A stretch of 64,000 nt of DNA from an uncultured Alphaproteobacteria bacterium (GTDB lineage Bacteria; Pseudomonadota; Alphaproteobacteria; HIMB59; GCA-002718135), in the NCBI GenBank assembly GCA_902597795.1, contig CACJZA010000003.1, positions 62,001 through 126,000 of the forward strand, in the 5' to 3' direction. How positions within the stretch are numbered: position 1 is the first letter of the stretch; each line of letters starts with the position of its first letter. Shown piece by piece: positions 54,331 to 63,776 of this stretch. The position numbers and the translations under genes were made by a program. A model generated the notes under the pieces. The model was not told the origin of the DNA. It saw only the letters and a list, made by a program, of their open reading frames with translations, and made no database searches.

Positions 54331-55291
54331 CAAAAATGATATTATTCAGCATGTGGATTTGAGCAATAATCTAATTCCAATAATTGAGGAAGCTTTTATA
54401 AGTTTATCAAGGGGATCAGTAATGATGCCGCCTATAATGAGAATAGATATTGAAAAATATCATGGTGAATCAGATGTTAAAGCTGCATATGTTGAGGGTC
54501 TTGATAGTTTTGCTATTAAAATAGCTTCTGGTTTTTTTGATAATCCAAAACTCGGTTTGCCCTCTAGTAATGGACTTATGGTTTTATTAGATTCAAAGAC
54601 TGGAGTTATAAAATCTGTTCTATTAGATGAAGGTTATCTTACAGATACTAGAACAGCTATAGCAGGGGCAATAGCTACAAAATATTTATCAAATCAAAAT
54701 GCTAATTCTGTTGGTATTATTGGTGCTGGAATTCAAGCCAAATTACAACTTCAAGCAATAATGTTAGTTAGAAAAATAAATAAAATAATAGTTTGGGCAA
54801 GAGATCAGACAAAAGCAAATCAATTTATAAAGAGTTTTAAAGATTTAGATTTAGATTTAAATATAGCTTCTTCTTGCAAGGAATTGGCAAGTTTATCAGA
54901 AATAATCGTTACAACGACTCCAAGTAAAAAACCTCTTTTAGAATTTGATTGGATAAAAAAAGGAACTCACATAACAGCAATGGGATCAGATGCTGAACAA
55001 AAAAATGAATTAGATCCTCATATGTTAAAACATTGTGATCAGTATGTACCTGATAATCAATTGCAAACTAGTGCTTTAGGTGAATTACATCATGCTATAA
55101 AACAAAATATAATTCCTTCCAAAGAAAAATTTAATGAACTTGGTGATATTATTAAGGATCCAAGCTTAGGTAGAAAAAATAAAGAAGATATAACGATATG
55201 TGATTTGACAGGAACTGGCGTACAAGATACTGCAATAGCAAGATTTGCTTATAATCTTTGTAAAACAAATAATTTAGGCATCAATATATAA
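54317..55291 (+). CDS. EutC-like ornithine cyclodeaminase / mu-crystallin family protein
   Basis: 324 aa; TDTRTAIAGAIATKYLSNQNANSVGIIGAGIQAKLQLQAI, THITAMGSDAEQKNELDPHML, DLTGTGVQDTAIA. Confidence 0.87.
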   Translation: MLILNKNDIIQHVDLSNNLIPIIEEAFISLSRGSVMMPPIMRIDIEKYHGESDVKAAYVEGLDSFAIKIASGFFDNPKLGLPSSNGLMVLLDSKTGVIKSVLLDEGYLTDTRTAIAGAIATKYLSNQNANSVGIIGAGIQAKLQLQAIMLVRKINKIIVWARDQTKANQFIKSFKDLDLDLNIASSCKELASLSEIIVTTTPSKKPLLEFDWIKKGTHITAMGSDAEQKNELDPHMLKHCDQYVPDNQLQTSALGELHHAIKQNIIPSKEKFNELGDIIKDPSLGRKNKEDITICDLTGTGVQDTAIARFAYNLCKTNNLGINI

Positions 55292-55294
55292 TTT

Positions 55295-56737
55295 ATGAGT
55301 CAAGCAATAATAAAAAAAACGTCTGATTATTTCAAATCAAAAGGAGTTGTCTTGCCAAGTATAAGTGAACTTCAAGATCCTCAAATTATTAATGATGACA
55401 TTAAAAATTCTTTAAAAAAAATAAATAATAATGACATCAATCCTCTTAATCTCTTTAGAGTTCATTGGTTTAATAAAAGAGATCAATCAGATTTTGGAAA
55501 TGAGCCTGAATATATTGTACTTCCAACAGAATTTACAGGTGTTAAGGCAAAGATAATTGTAAATATGGGACGATATTTTCCCTTAATAACAGCCCACAAA
55601 GTTTTGGCAGCTTATGGTTGTTTACTTCCAAGAATATTGAATGGCACTTTTGATTATGAAAAACATAAAGCAGTTTGGCCTTCAACAGGAAATTATTGTA
55701 GGGGTGGAGTGGCAATATCTCGTATAATGGGACTTAACAGTATCGCAATACTTCCTGAAGGAATGAGTAATGAGAGATTTGAGTGGTTGAATAATTGGAT
55801 CGAAAATAAAAAAAATATTATAAAGACAAAAGGCACCGAAAGTAATGTTAAAGAAATATATGATGCTTGTAATGAATTAAAAAAAGATAATCAAAATGAT
55901 ATCATAAATCAATTTGATGAGTATTATAACTATGGCATCCATCGTTCTGTAACAGGTCCATCTTTCGAAAAATCATTTCTTAAAGTTAAAGGTAATAGTA
56001 ATTTAGTTCCTAGATTTTATGTAAGCGCTTCAGGTTCAAGTGGTACTCTAGCAGCAGGAGATTATCTTAAAGATAAATTACAGACTAAGATTGCAGTTGT
56101 CGAAGCTTTGGAATGCCCAACGTTGCTTCACGGAGGTTATGGTGAACACAATATACAAGGAATTGGTGATAAACATGTGCCCCTTATTCATAATGTAATG
56201 AATACAGATTTTGTAGTCGATGTTTCTGATCAAGCTACCAACAATTTAAATATGATTTTTAACACTGAAATAGGAAAAAAGTTTTTAATTGAGAAAAAAA
56301 ATTTTGACATTGATTTTGTTTCTCGTCTACCTGAATTTGGTTTTTCAGCTATAGCGAATATATTGGCATCAATAAAAATAGCAAAATATATGGATTTAAA
56401 AAGTGATGATGCAATTATAACGGTTGCTACTGATGGTGCAGATTTATATATGTCAGAATTAAATAAGACCATTGCTGATTTTAAACATAATTATGATGAA
56501 ACAGTTTGTGCTGAATTATTTGGACAACACTTATCAGGAATATCAACTGATAATATGCTAGAACTTTCTTACATGGATAAGAAAAGAATATTTAATTTAG
56601 GGTACTTTACTTGGGTAGAGCAACAAGGTGTAAGTCTTGATGAATTTGAAAAAAGAAAAGATCAAACATTTTGGAATTCACATTATGATTATATGCTCTC
56701 TCTAGACAATAAGATTAAAGAATTTAATAATATGTAG
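55295..56737 (+). CDS. uncharacterised fold-type II PLP-dependent enzyme (cysteine synthase-like)
   Basis: 480 aa; ITAHKVLAAYGCLL (candidate PLP lysine), WPSTGNYCRGGVAISRIMGL, SASGSSGTLAAGDYL, ATDGADLYMSEL. Confidence 0.75.
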   Translation: MSQAIIKKTSDYFKSKGVVLPSISELQDPQIINDDIKNSLKKINNNDINPLNLFRVHWFNKRDQSDFGNEPEYIVLPTEFTGVKAKIIVNMGRYFPLITAHKVLAAYGCLLPRILNGTFDYEKHKAVWPSTGNYCRGGVAISRIMGLNSIAILPEGMSNERFEWLNNWIENKKNIIKTKGTESNVKEIYDACNELKKDNQNDIINQFDEYYNYGIHRSVTGPSFEKSFLKVKGNSNLVPRFYVSASGSSGTLAAGDYLKDKLQTKIAVVEALECPTLLHGGYGEHNIQGIGDKHVPLIHNVMNTDFVVDVSDQATNNLNMIFNTEIGKKFLIEKKNFDIDFVSRLPEFGFSAIANILASIKIAKYMDLKSDDAIITVATDGADLYMSELNKTIADFKHNYDETVCAELFGQHLSGISTDNMLELSYMDKKRIFNLGYFTWVEQQGVSLDEFEKRKDQTFWNSHYDYMLSLDNKIKEFNNM

Positions 56738-56740
56738 GTT

Positions 56741-57895
56741 ATGAAAACTCAGTCATTACATAACCAATTATTAGAATGGCGTCATGATCTTCATATGCAC
56801 CCTCAAATAAGTTTTGAAGAAGAATATGCTGCAGCAAAAGTGTCAACACTTCTAAAAGATTTTGGAATAGAAGTTCATTCTGGTATTGCCAGAACTGGAG
56901 TAGTTGGAATTTTAAAAAAAGGAAATAGTTCAAAATCAATAGGTATAAGAGCTGAAATGGATGCTCTTCCTATACATGAAACTAATAAGTTTAGTTATAA
57001 GTCCAAGTTTGATAACAGAATGCATGCATGTGGACATGACGGTCACACTACAATGTTATTAGGAGCAGCAAAATATTTATCAGAAAAAGGTAACTTTAAT
57101 GGAACGGTATATTTCATTTTTCAACCTGATGAAGAAAATACTTTTGGCGCCAGAACTATGATTGACGAGGGTTTATTTGATAAATTTAATATAGACGAAG
57201 TTTATGCAATGCATAATATTCCTAATATGGAAATAGGAACTTTTGGAACTAGAAAAGGTGCTATTACAGCAAGTGAAAATTTATTTGAAATTAAAATTAA
57301 AGCTAAGGGAGGACATGCTGCTTTACCACATATGGGTGTTGATGCAATAACTGTTGGTTCTCAAATAGCTGTAGCTCTTCAATCAATAGTTTCTAGAAAA
57401 TTAAATCCAGCGGATAATGGAATACTTTCTATTACTGAATTTATAACTGATGGTAAAAAAAATGTTCTACCAGGTAATGTTACAATGAAAGGAGATGCAA
57501 GAGCTTTATCAAAAGAAACAAATGAGAAAATTGCTTCAAAAATATTACAAATTGTCGAAGGCATTTGCAATGCACATGGTGTTAATAGTAGTGTTAAATA
57601 TGAAACAGTCTGTCCAGTAACCTTCAATTCAAAAATTCAAGCTGATGCAGCAACCAAAGCTGCGATTTCATTACTTGGAAATGATAAATGTAATGGGGAT
57701 ATTGAACCTTGCCTTTTTTCTGAAGATTTTTCTATGATGACTAGTGAAAAACCTGGATGTTTTATTTTAATGGGGAATGGTACTTCAGAGCAGTATTCAA
57801 GACCTTTACACGCTGACAATTATGATTTTAACGACGAGCTTTTGGTTATTGGTTCATCTTATTGGACTGAATTGGTAGAACAACAATTAAAATGA
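56741..57895 (+). CDS. M20 family amidohydrolase (hippurate/N-acyl amino acid hydrolase-like)
   Basis: 384 aa; GIRAEMDALPIHE, MHACGHDGHTTMLLGAAKYL, KGGHAALPHMGVDAI, LHADNYDFND. Confidence 0.9.
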   Translation: MKTQSLHNQLLEWRHDLHMHPQISFEEEYAAAKVSTLLKDFGIEVHSGIARTGVVGILKKGNSSKSIGIRAEMDALPIHETNKFSYKSKFDNRMHACGHDGHTTMLLGAAKYLSEKGNFNGTVYFIFQPDEENTFGARTMIDEGLFDKFNIDEVYAMHNIPNMEIGTFGTRKGAITASENLFEIKIKAKGGHAALPHMGVDAITVGSQIAVALQSIVSRKLNPADNGILSITEFITDGKKNVLPGNVTMKGDARALSKETNEKIASKILQIVEGICNAHGVNSSVKYETVCPVTFNSKIQADAATKAAISLLGNDKCNGDIEPCLFSEDFSMMTSEKPGCFILMGNGTSEQYSRPLHADNYDFNDELLVIGSSYWTELVEQQLK

Positions 57896-58049
57896 AAGTT
57901 ACTTTTTACCTTTATTATTGAGAAATTTTCTAAAATTGAAATATATTTGTATCTTATATTCAAGTAATACTTAAAAAAATACATTTAACAAAATAAGGTT
58001 TTGACTATTCCTCTCACCACCTTTATTTCATTTTTTATATAAAACTAAT

Positions 58050-59147
58050 ATGCCTCAATCTTCTAATACTTTTGTTCGCTTTGAAAAAATTGATAAAAGC
58101 TATGATGGTAAAGAGCTTGTTGTTAAAAATCTTAATTTAGATATTGCCGAAGGTGAATTCTTAACTTTACTGGGACCATCTGGATCTGGGAAAACAACAA
58201 CCTTAATGATGTTAGCTGGTTTTGAAAATCCAACTAGTGGTGAAATATACTTAGATAAAAAACCAATCAGTAGCATTACACCTCATAAAAGAGGAATTGG
58301 TATGGTTTTTCAAAACTATGCTCTATTTCCTCATATGACAGTTTATGAAAATCTAGCCTTTCCCTTGAGAGTAAGAAAAATTCAGAATGATGAAATAGAA
58401 AATAAGATTAATAAAGCACTTGATATGGTATCTCTTACAAACTTTGAAAATAGAATGCCTAACCAGCTCTCTGGGGGTCAACAACAAAGAGTTGCTGTTG
58501 CTAGAGCACTTGTTTTTGAACCAAAATTAGTTTTGATGGATGAGCCTCTGGGAGCTCTTGATAAAAATTTAAGAGAAAGTATGCAATATGAATTAAAACA
58601 CATTCATGAAACATTAGGCGTAACAATTGTATATGTAACACATGATCAGGGTGAAGCTCTAACAATGTCAAATAGAATAGCTGTCTTTAATGATGGATAT
58701 ATACAGCAACTATCAAGTCCTAATGAGCTTTATGAAAGACCCACCAATTCTTTCGTAGCAAGATTTATAGGTGAAAATAATATTATTAATGGAACAATTG
58801 TTGAAAGTGATTCAAAACAATGCAAAGTAAAAACAGATAATGATGAGATTATCCATGCAAATCCAGTAATTTCGAATAATGTTGGTGACACTACTAGTAT
58901 GTCCCTTAGACCAGAGAGGGTATTAATAAATCCTTCAGCTGAAATTCCAAACAAATTTAAGGCAAAAATTGAAGAAGTTATTTATCACGGAGATCATACT
59001 AGACTTAGGGTTAAATTGTTAAATCAAAATGATTTTATACTAAAAGTGCCAAATGCCTCAAATATATTTTCTTTTGAAAATGGATCAGAATTGCTTCTTG
59101 GCTGGGATTCTCAGGATTGCAGAGCTCTTGATTTTATAGACAATTAA
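58050..59147 (+). CDS. ABC transporter ATP-binding protein (PotA-like)
   Basis: 365 aa; LLGPSGSGKTTTLMMLAGFE, NQLSGGQQQRVAVARAL, LVLMDEPLGALD, TOBE C-terminus MSLRPERVLI. Confidence 0.93.
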   Translation: MPQSSNTFVRFEKIDKSYDGKELVVKNLNLDIAEGEFLTLLGPSGSGKTTTLMMLAGFENPTSGEIYLDKKPISSITPHKRGIGMVFQNYALFPHMTVYENLAFPLRVRKIQNDEIENKINKALDMVSLTNFENRMPNQLSGGQQQRVAVARALVFEPKLVLMDEPLGALDKNLRESMQYELKHIHETLGVTIVYVTHDQGEALTMSNRIAVFNDGYIQQLSSPNELYERPTNSFVARFIGENNIINGTIVESDSKQCKVKTDNDEIIHANPVISNNVGDTTSMSLRPERVLINPSAEIPNKFKAKIEEVIYHGDHTRLRVKLLNQNDFILKVPNASNIFSFENGSELLLGWDSQDCRALDFIDN

Positions 59148-59262
59148 AAAAACCCTGAAAATAACGTTTTTTAATCATATTTTCCTTTTTTTTAATTTGC
59201 ATAGAACTCTCATCATGTTATTTGGAAATCATTTATTAATTAATAAACAATATGGAGGACTT

Positions 59263-60372
59263 ATGAAAAAAATGCTTATAACAGCATTAGTTTCTTTATT
59301 CTTTGCTCCTTTTGCAACAGCTGAAGTGAATGTTGTATCTTGGGGTGGAGCTTATACTGAAAGTCAAAAATTAGGTTATGGTGATCCTTTTACAGCTAAA
59401 ACAGGTATCAAACTAAATTGGATTGATTATTCAGGAGGTCTAAGTGAAGTTAGAGCTCAAGCTGAAGCTGGAAACATCACTTATGATATCGTAGATTTAT
59501 TTGCGAAAGATACTATTACAGGATGTGACGAAGGATTACTTGTTGAATTCGATTTTGATAAGGATTTCCCTGCAGCTCCTGATGGAACACCAGCAAGTGA
59601 AGATTTCTTTGCTCCTATGCCAAGTGATTGTGCAGTAGGAAATATTCTTTACTCTTGGAACTATGCTTACAATCCAAATGCATTCCCAGGTGCTGATTCA
59701 ATGCCAAGCACAATTGGTGATTTCTTTGACACTGAAAAATTTCCTGGCAAAAGATCAATTTACACTGGAGCTATGTCAAATTTAGAAATAGCTTTAGTTG
59801 CTGATGGTGTAAGTGCTGGAGGTGTTTATGATGTTTTAGAAAACCAAACTGGTGCTTTAGACAGAGCAATTGGAAAATTTGAAGCTCTATGTAATGATCC
59901 TAGTGGTGGATGTATTTTCTGGAGTGCTGGTGCTCAGCCACCAGAATTTTTAGCTTCAGGTGAAGTTGTAATGTCTACTGGTTGGAATGGACGTTTCTTT
60001 AATGCAATTGTAGGTGAAGGTACTACAATTGAACAAGTTTGGGATGGTCAGGTATTAGATTATGAATATTTTGGTCTAGTTGCTAACGGTCCTAACCCTG
60101 AAGAAGCAATGGAAGCATTGAAGTACTTTACTGGTACTGAAGGTCTAGCTGGAAGTGCAAAGTATATTGCTTACGCACCATTCAGAATTTCGTCATTAGA
60201 TATCATTGAAGCTAATGAGCCTTGGTATAAGGATGGTAAAACAGCAATGTTACCACAAATGCCTACAGCTCCAGACAATACTAAGAACTATATTTTAATG
60301 AATCCTGAGTATTGGGCTGATAATGAAGTAGAGGTTGGTGAAGCTTGGGAAGCTTTCAAAGCTTCACTATAA
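59263..60372 (+). CDS. ABC transporter extracellular substrate-binding protein (PotD-like; start corrected)
   Basis: MKKMLITALVSLFFAPFATAEVNVVSWGGAYTESQKLGYGDPF signal peptide; GGAG SD at about 59253; the track start 59197 adds a non-signal leader. Confidence 0.9.
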   Translation: MKKMLITALVSLFFAPFATAEVNVVSWGGAYTESQKLGYGDPFTAKTGIKLNWIDYSGGLSEVRAQAEAGNITYDIVDLFAKDTITGCDEGLLVEFDFDKDFPAAPDGTPASEDFFAPMPSDCAVGNILYSWNYAYNPNAFPGADSMPSTIGDFFDTEKFPGKRSIYTGAMSNLEIALVADGVSAGGVYDVLENQTGALDRAIGKFEALCNDPSGGCIFWSAGAQPPEFLASGEVVMSTGWNGRFFNAIVGEGTTIEQVWDGQVLDYEYFGLVANGPNPEEAMEALKYFTGTEGLAGSAKYIAYAPFRISSLDIIEANEPWYKDGKTAMLPQMPTAPDNTKNYILMNPEYWADNEVEVGEAWEAFKASL

Positions 60373-60387
60373 TATAATATATTTCTT

Positions 60388-60413
60388 AAGGGCAAGTTGT
60401 TATACTTGCCCTT
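60388..60413 (+). terminator. intra-operon hairpin between substrate-binding protein and permease genes
   Basis: Perfect 9-bp inverted repeat AAGGGCAAG-TTGTTATA-CTTGCCCTT, 15 nt after the SBP stop. Confidence 0.75.
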
Positions 60414-60426
60414 AACTTTAAATTTA

Positions 60427-61668
60427 ATGTCAAAAATTTTAACAACTGAAGGCTTACCCCTTGAAACAAGCCTAAAAAAAGTTGAGCAAAAAAATAAATT
60501 CAGAGCTTTTTTATTAGTATTACCCTTACTTTTATTTTTAATTGTTGCTTATGTTTGGCCAATACTAAATTTATTAACTAGAAGTGTTGATAACAGATTA
60601 ATTTCAGATTTATTACCTCAAACTGCAATAGCTCTTTCAAATTGGGAAGGTAACGAATTGCCTTCTGAAGATATTTACAAAATATTTTATCTTGATTTGA
60701 ATGAGGCACATAAACAAAAACTTTCTGGTAAAGTATCAACAAGATTGAATTATGCAAAAAATGGTTTTAAAAGTTTGATAAACAAAACTAGAAGAAAATT
60801 AAAAAACTTTGAAGATGGAAATTATAAGGATCAATTTATTGATTTAAATAAAAAATGGGGAGATATTGAATATTGGCAAGCTATGAAAGTAGCTATGCCA
60901 AAATACACAATTGATAAATATTTAGGATCTGTCGATCTTGAGAAAAATTATAGTGGAGAAATAATTCAGAAACCTGAAAAAAGGAGAATACATCGAACTC
61001 TATGGTATAGAACATTTTATGTAGCATTAGGTGTAACAATTTGTTGTTTGTTATTGGCTTATCCAATTGCTCATTTATTATCTACTTTACCTCTTAGGTA
61101 CTCAAATTTACTTTTGATCTGTGTACTTTTACCGTTTTGGACCTCATTATTAGTAAGAACTTCAAGTTGGATGATTTTATTACAACAGCAGGGGGTGCTA
61201 AATGATATACTGGTCTATTTTAAAATAGTGGGAGATAAATCTCGTCTCGAGTTAATGTACAATATGACAGGCACCTTTGTTGCAATGACACAAATTTTGT
61301 TACCTTTTATGGTTCTGCCACTTTACAGTGTGATGAAAACTATTCCTCCGTCATTAATGAGAGCTGGCAGTTCTTTGGGCGGAACACCATTTCATTCATT
61401 TAGAAAAATATACTTTCCTTTAACTTACCCAGGTATTGGTGCGGGTTCTCTTTTAGTTTTTATATTAGCTATTGGATATTATATTACCCCAGCACTTGTT
61501 GGAGGTGCAAGTGGTACTTTAATAAGTAATCGTATTGCATATCATATGAAAGAAACTTTAGATTGGTCTATGGCTTCAGCAATGGGTACAATGCTTTTAG
61601 TATCAGTTTTAGTTCTTTATTGGTTGTATAACAAAATATTAGGAATTGATAATATTAAACTTGGATAA
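60427..61668 (+). CDS. ABC transporter permease (PotB-like, with long insertion after TM1; start corrected)
   Basis: MSKILTTEGLPLETSLKKVEQ...LVLPLLLFLIVAYVWPILNLL; C-terminal permease motif AGSSLGGTPFHSFRKIYFPLTYPGI; the track start TTG 60397 lies in the hairpin loop. Confidence 0.9.
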   Translation: MSKILTTEGLPLETSLKKVEQKNKFRAFLLVLPLLLFLIVAYVWPILNLLTRSVDNRLISDLLPQTAIALSNWEGNELPSEDIYKIFYLDLNEAHKQKLSGKVSTRLNYAKNGFKSLINKTRRKLKNFEDGNYKDQFIDLNKKWGDIEYWQAMKVAMPKYTIDKYLGSVDLEKNYSGEIIQKPEKRRIHRTLWYRTFYVALGVTICCLLLAYPIAHLLSTLPLRYSNLLLICVLLPFWTSLLVRTSSWMILLQQQGVLNDILVYFKIVGDKSRLELMYNMTGTFVAMTQILLPFMVLPLYSVMKTIPPSLMRAGSSLGGTPFHSFRKIYFPLTYPGIGAGSLLVFILAIGYYITPALVGGASGTLISNRIAYHMKETLDWSMASAMGTMLLVSVLVLYWLYNKILGIDNIKLG

Positions 61669-61671
61669 TAA

Positions 61672-62529
61672 ATGGCAATAAATAAACATACTGAATTAAG
61701 ATATAAAATTTGGCATTACACATACCTTACTATTTGTGGATTAGTATTCTTTTTTCTAATCGCACCATTGTTTGTTATTGTTCCATTATCTTTTAATGCT
61801 GAGCAATATATTCATTTTTCAGATGATATGTTAGCATTAAAACCTGAAGCCTTTTCTCTTCGTTGGTATGAAGATATGGTTTATGGTACTAAAAATCCAT
61901 GGGGATTAGCATTTAAAAATAGTCTTGTGATAGGTATATTTGCTACAATTGGAGCAACTTCCCTTGGAACTCTTGCAGCACTCGGTCTAAGTTCTAAGTA
62001 CATGCCATATAAGGCACTGATTATGAGTATACTAATTTCTCCAATGGTAGTGCCTTTAATTATTTCTGGATCAGCACTTTTCTTCTTTTTAGCAAAAATA
62101 GGTCTGTCTTCATCAATGCTAGGAATTATAATTTCTCATATTATTTTAGGAACACCATTTGTAGTTATAACAGTTACTGCAACCCTTAGTAGCTTTGATC
62201 ATAGCTTAACAAGAGCTGCATCAAGTTTAGGTAGTTCTCCCTTGTACACTTTTTTTAAAGTCATTTTACCATTAATTACACCAGGGGTTATATCTGGAGC
62301 TTTATTTGCATTTGTAACTTCATTTGATGAGGTTGTAGTAGTTTTATTTTTAGCAGGACCTGATCAAACAACTGTTCCAATACAGATGTGGACTGGTTTA
62401 AGAGAACAATTAAGCCCAACTATACTTTCAGTAGCAACTTGTTTAATTGCTGGTTCAATTATAATCTTGGTTTTGATGGAGATTCTTAGAAGAAGATCTG
62501 AAAGATTAAGAGGTATACAGCCTAGATAA
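61672..62529 (+). CDS. ABC transporter permease (PotC-like)
   Basis: 285 aa; AASSLGSSPLYTFFKVILPLITPGVISGALFAFVTSFDEVVVVLFL. Confidence 0.92.
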   Translation: MAINKHTELRYKIWHYTYLTICGLVFFFLIAPLFVIVPLSFNAEQYIHFSDDMLALKPEAFSLRWYEDMVYGTKNPWGLAFKNSLVIGIFATIGATSLGTLAALGLSSKYMPYKALIMSILISPMVVPLIISGSALFFFLAKIGLSSSMLGIIISHIILGTPFVVITVTATLSSFDHSLTRAASSLGSSPLYTFFKVILPLITPGVISGALFAFVTSFDEVVVVLFLAGPDQTTVPIQMWTGLREQLSPTILSVATCLIAGSIIILVLMEILRRRSERLRGIQPR

Positions 62530-63776
62530 TGAATAAAAATACACCCCTAACAATAGGAGTGATTGGATCAGGTGTAATAGGAACATTAACTGCCTATACT
62601 TTAAAAAAAAAAAATTATTCCGTAAGTTTGTTTGATGAAAATCTTCCTGGCACTCAAACTTCAATGGGAAATGCTGGAACATTCGCTCATTACGCTTGCA
62701 TACCAATAAATAGTGAAGATTTTTTGAAGAAATTACCGTTCTTACTTTTTTCAGATAGTTCACCTTTATCAATACAATGGAAAAATTTATTTTCAATTTA
62801 TCCCTGGATAATTAAATTTTTACAAAATTGTTCCAAAGAAAAAGTTAATAATATTATTACTAAGCTATCAATTATTTTACAAAAGGCATCTATTGCAAAT
62901 AATAATCTTTTTAATGAAATTAACTTTGGCAGTTTGATTAATAATAATGAAACTTTGTATTTATATGAAACTGAAAAAGATTTTTTAAGAGATAAGAAAA
63001 ATAATGATTTAAGAAAATCCAAAAATATTGATTTAACAGAAATTTCTTCAAGAGAAATAAATGAAATTGAACCTAATTTAAATAAAAATTTTTATAGAGG
63101 AACATTATTTAAAGGTTCTAAATTTACTACTAATCCTCAAAAATTTGTAAATAAAATATATGAAGAGTTTTTAAAAAATAATGGTAAATTTTTTAATAAA
63201 AAAATTATCAAAATAAAAAATGAAGAAAATGAAATTATAATTCAAGATAATTTAAATGATATCTATAAATTTGATAAATTAATTATTTGTACTGGTTCAT
63301 TTTCAAACAAATTAACCAAAATGATAGATGAAACTTTTCCTATGATCTCAGAAAGGGGATATCATCTAATGTATAATAATTGCAAAAATATTATTTCAAG
63401 ACCTATTAGTGTGGTCAACCAAGGTATTTATTATATTCCTATGGAAGAGGGTTTAAGAGCTGCTGGAACAGTAGAAATTGGAATGAATGATAAGAGTATA
63501 AATACAAAAAGGACCAATTGGATGCATAAAAATACTATTTTAAATTTCAATATAAATAATGATCCAAATAAGGTTTGGCTAGGTTATAGACCAACTTTAC
63601 CAGATTCATTACCTGTTATTGGCAAATCAAAAAATCATGAAAATATTATCTACAATTTTGGCCATCAACATTTAGGATTAACCTTAGCAACTATTTCTGC
63701 TGAAATTATTTTGAACATAATTGAAGATAAAAAAAATAAAGATTTTGAAACTTTTAGCCCAAATCGTTTTAATTAA
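62529..63776 (+). CDS. FAD-dependent oxidoreductase (DadA / D-amino acid dehydrogenase-like)
   Basis: 415 aa; IGVIGSGVIGTLTAYTLKKKNYSVSLFDENLPGTQTSMGNAGTF, ICTGSFSNKLT, YRPTLPDSLPVIGKS. Confidence 0.88.
   Translation: MNKNTPLTIGVIGSGVIGTLTAYTLKKKNYSVSLFDENLPGTQTSMGNAGTFAHYACIPINSEDFLKKLPFLLFSDSSPLSIQWKNLFSIYPWIIKFLQNCSKEKVNNIITKLSIILQKASIANNNLFNEINFGSLINNNETLYLYETEKDFLRDKKNNDLRKSKNIDLTEISSREINEIEPNLNKNFYRGTLFKGSKFTTNPQKFVNKIYEEFLKNNGKFFNKKIIKIKNEENEIIIQDNLNDIYKFDKLIICTGSFSNKLTKMIDETFPMISERGYHLMYNNCKNIISRPISVVNQGIYYIPMEEGLRAAGTVEIGMNDKSINTKRTNWMHKNTILNFNINNDPNKVWLGYRPTLPDSLPVIGKSKNHENIIYNFGHQHLGLTLATISAEIILNIIEDKKNKDFETFSPNRFN

Noticed and set aside
50002-57895. Straight annotation as an ectoine degradation operon
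   Set aside because: EutA/B/C-like and SSADH-type genes fit, but no DoeA/EutD-like ectoine hydrolase or recognisable DoeB is present and amidinotransferase is unexpected; kept as an open pathway.
62506-63022. Antisense ORFs opposite the DadA-like gene (62506-62796, 62798-63022)
   Set aside because: Composition reflects the complement of the oxidoreductase gene; no domain recognised.
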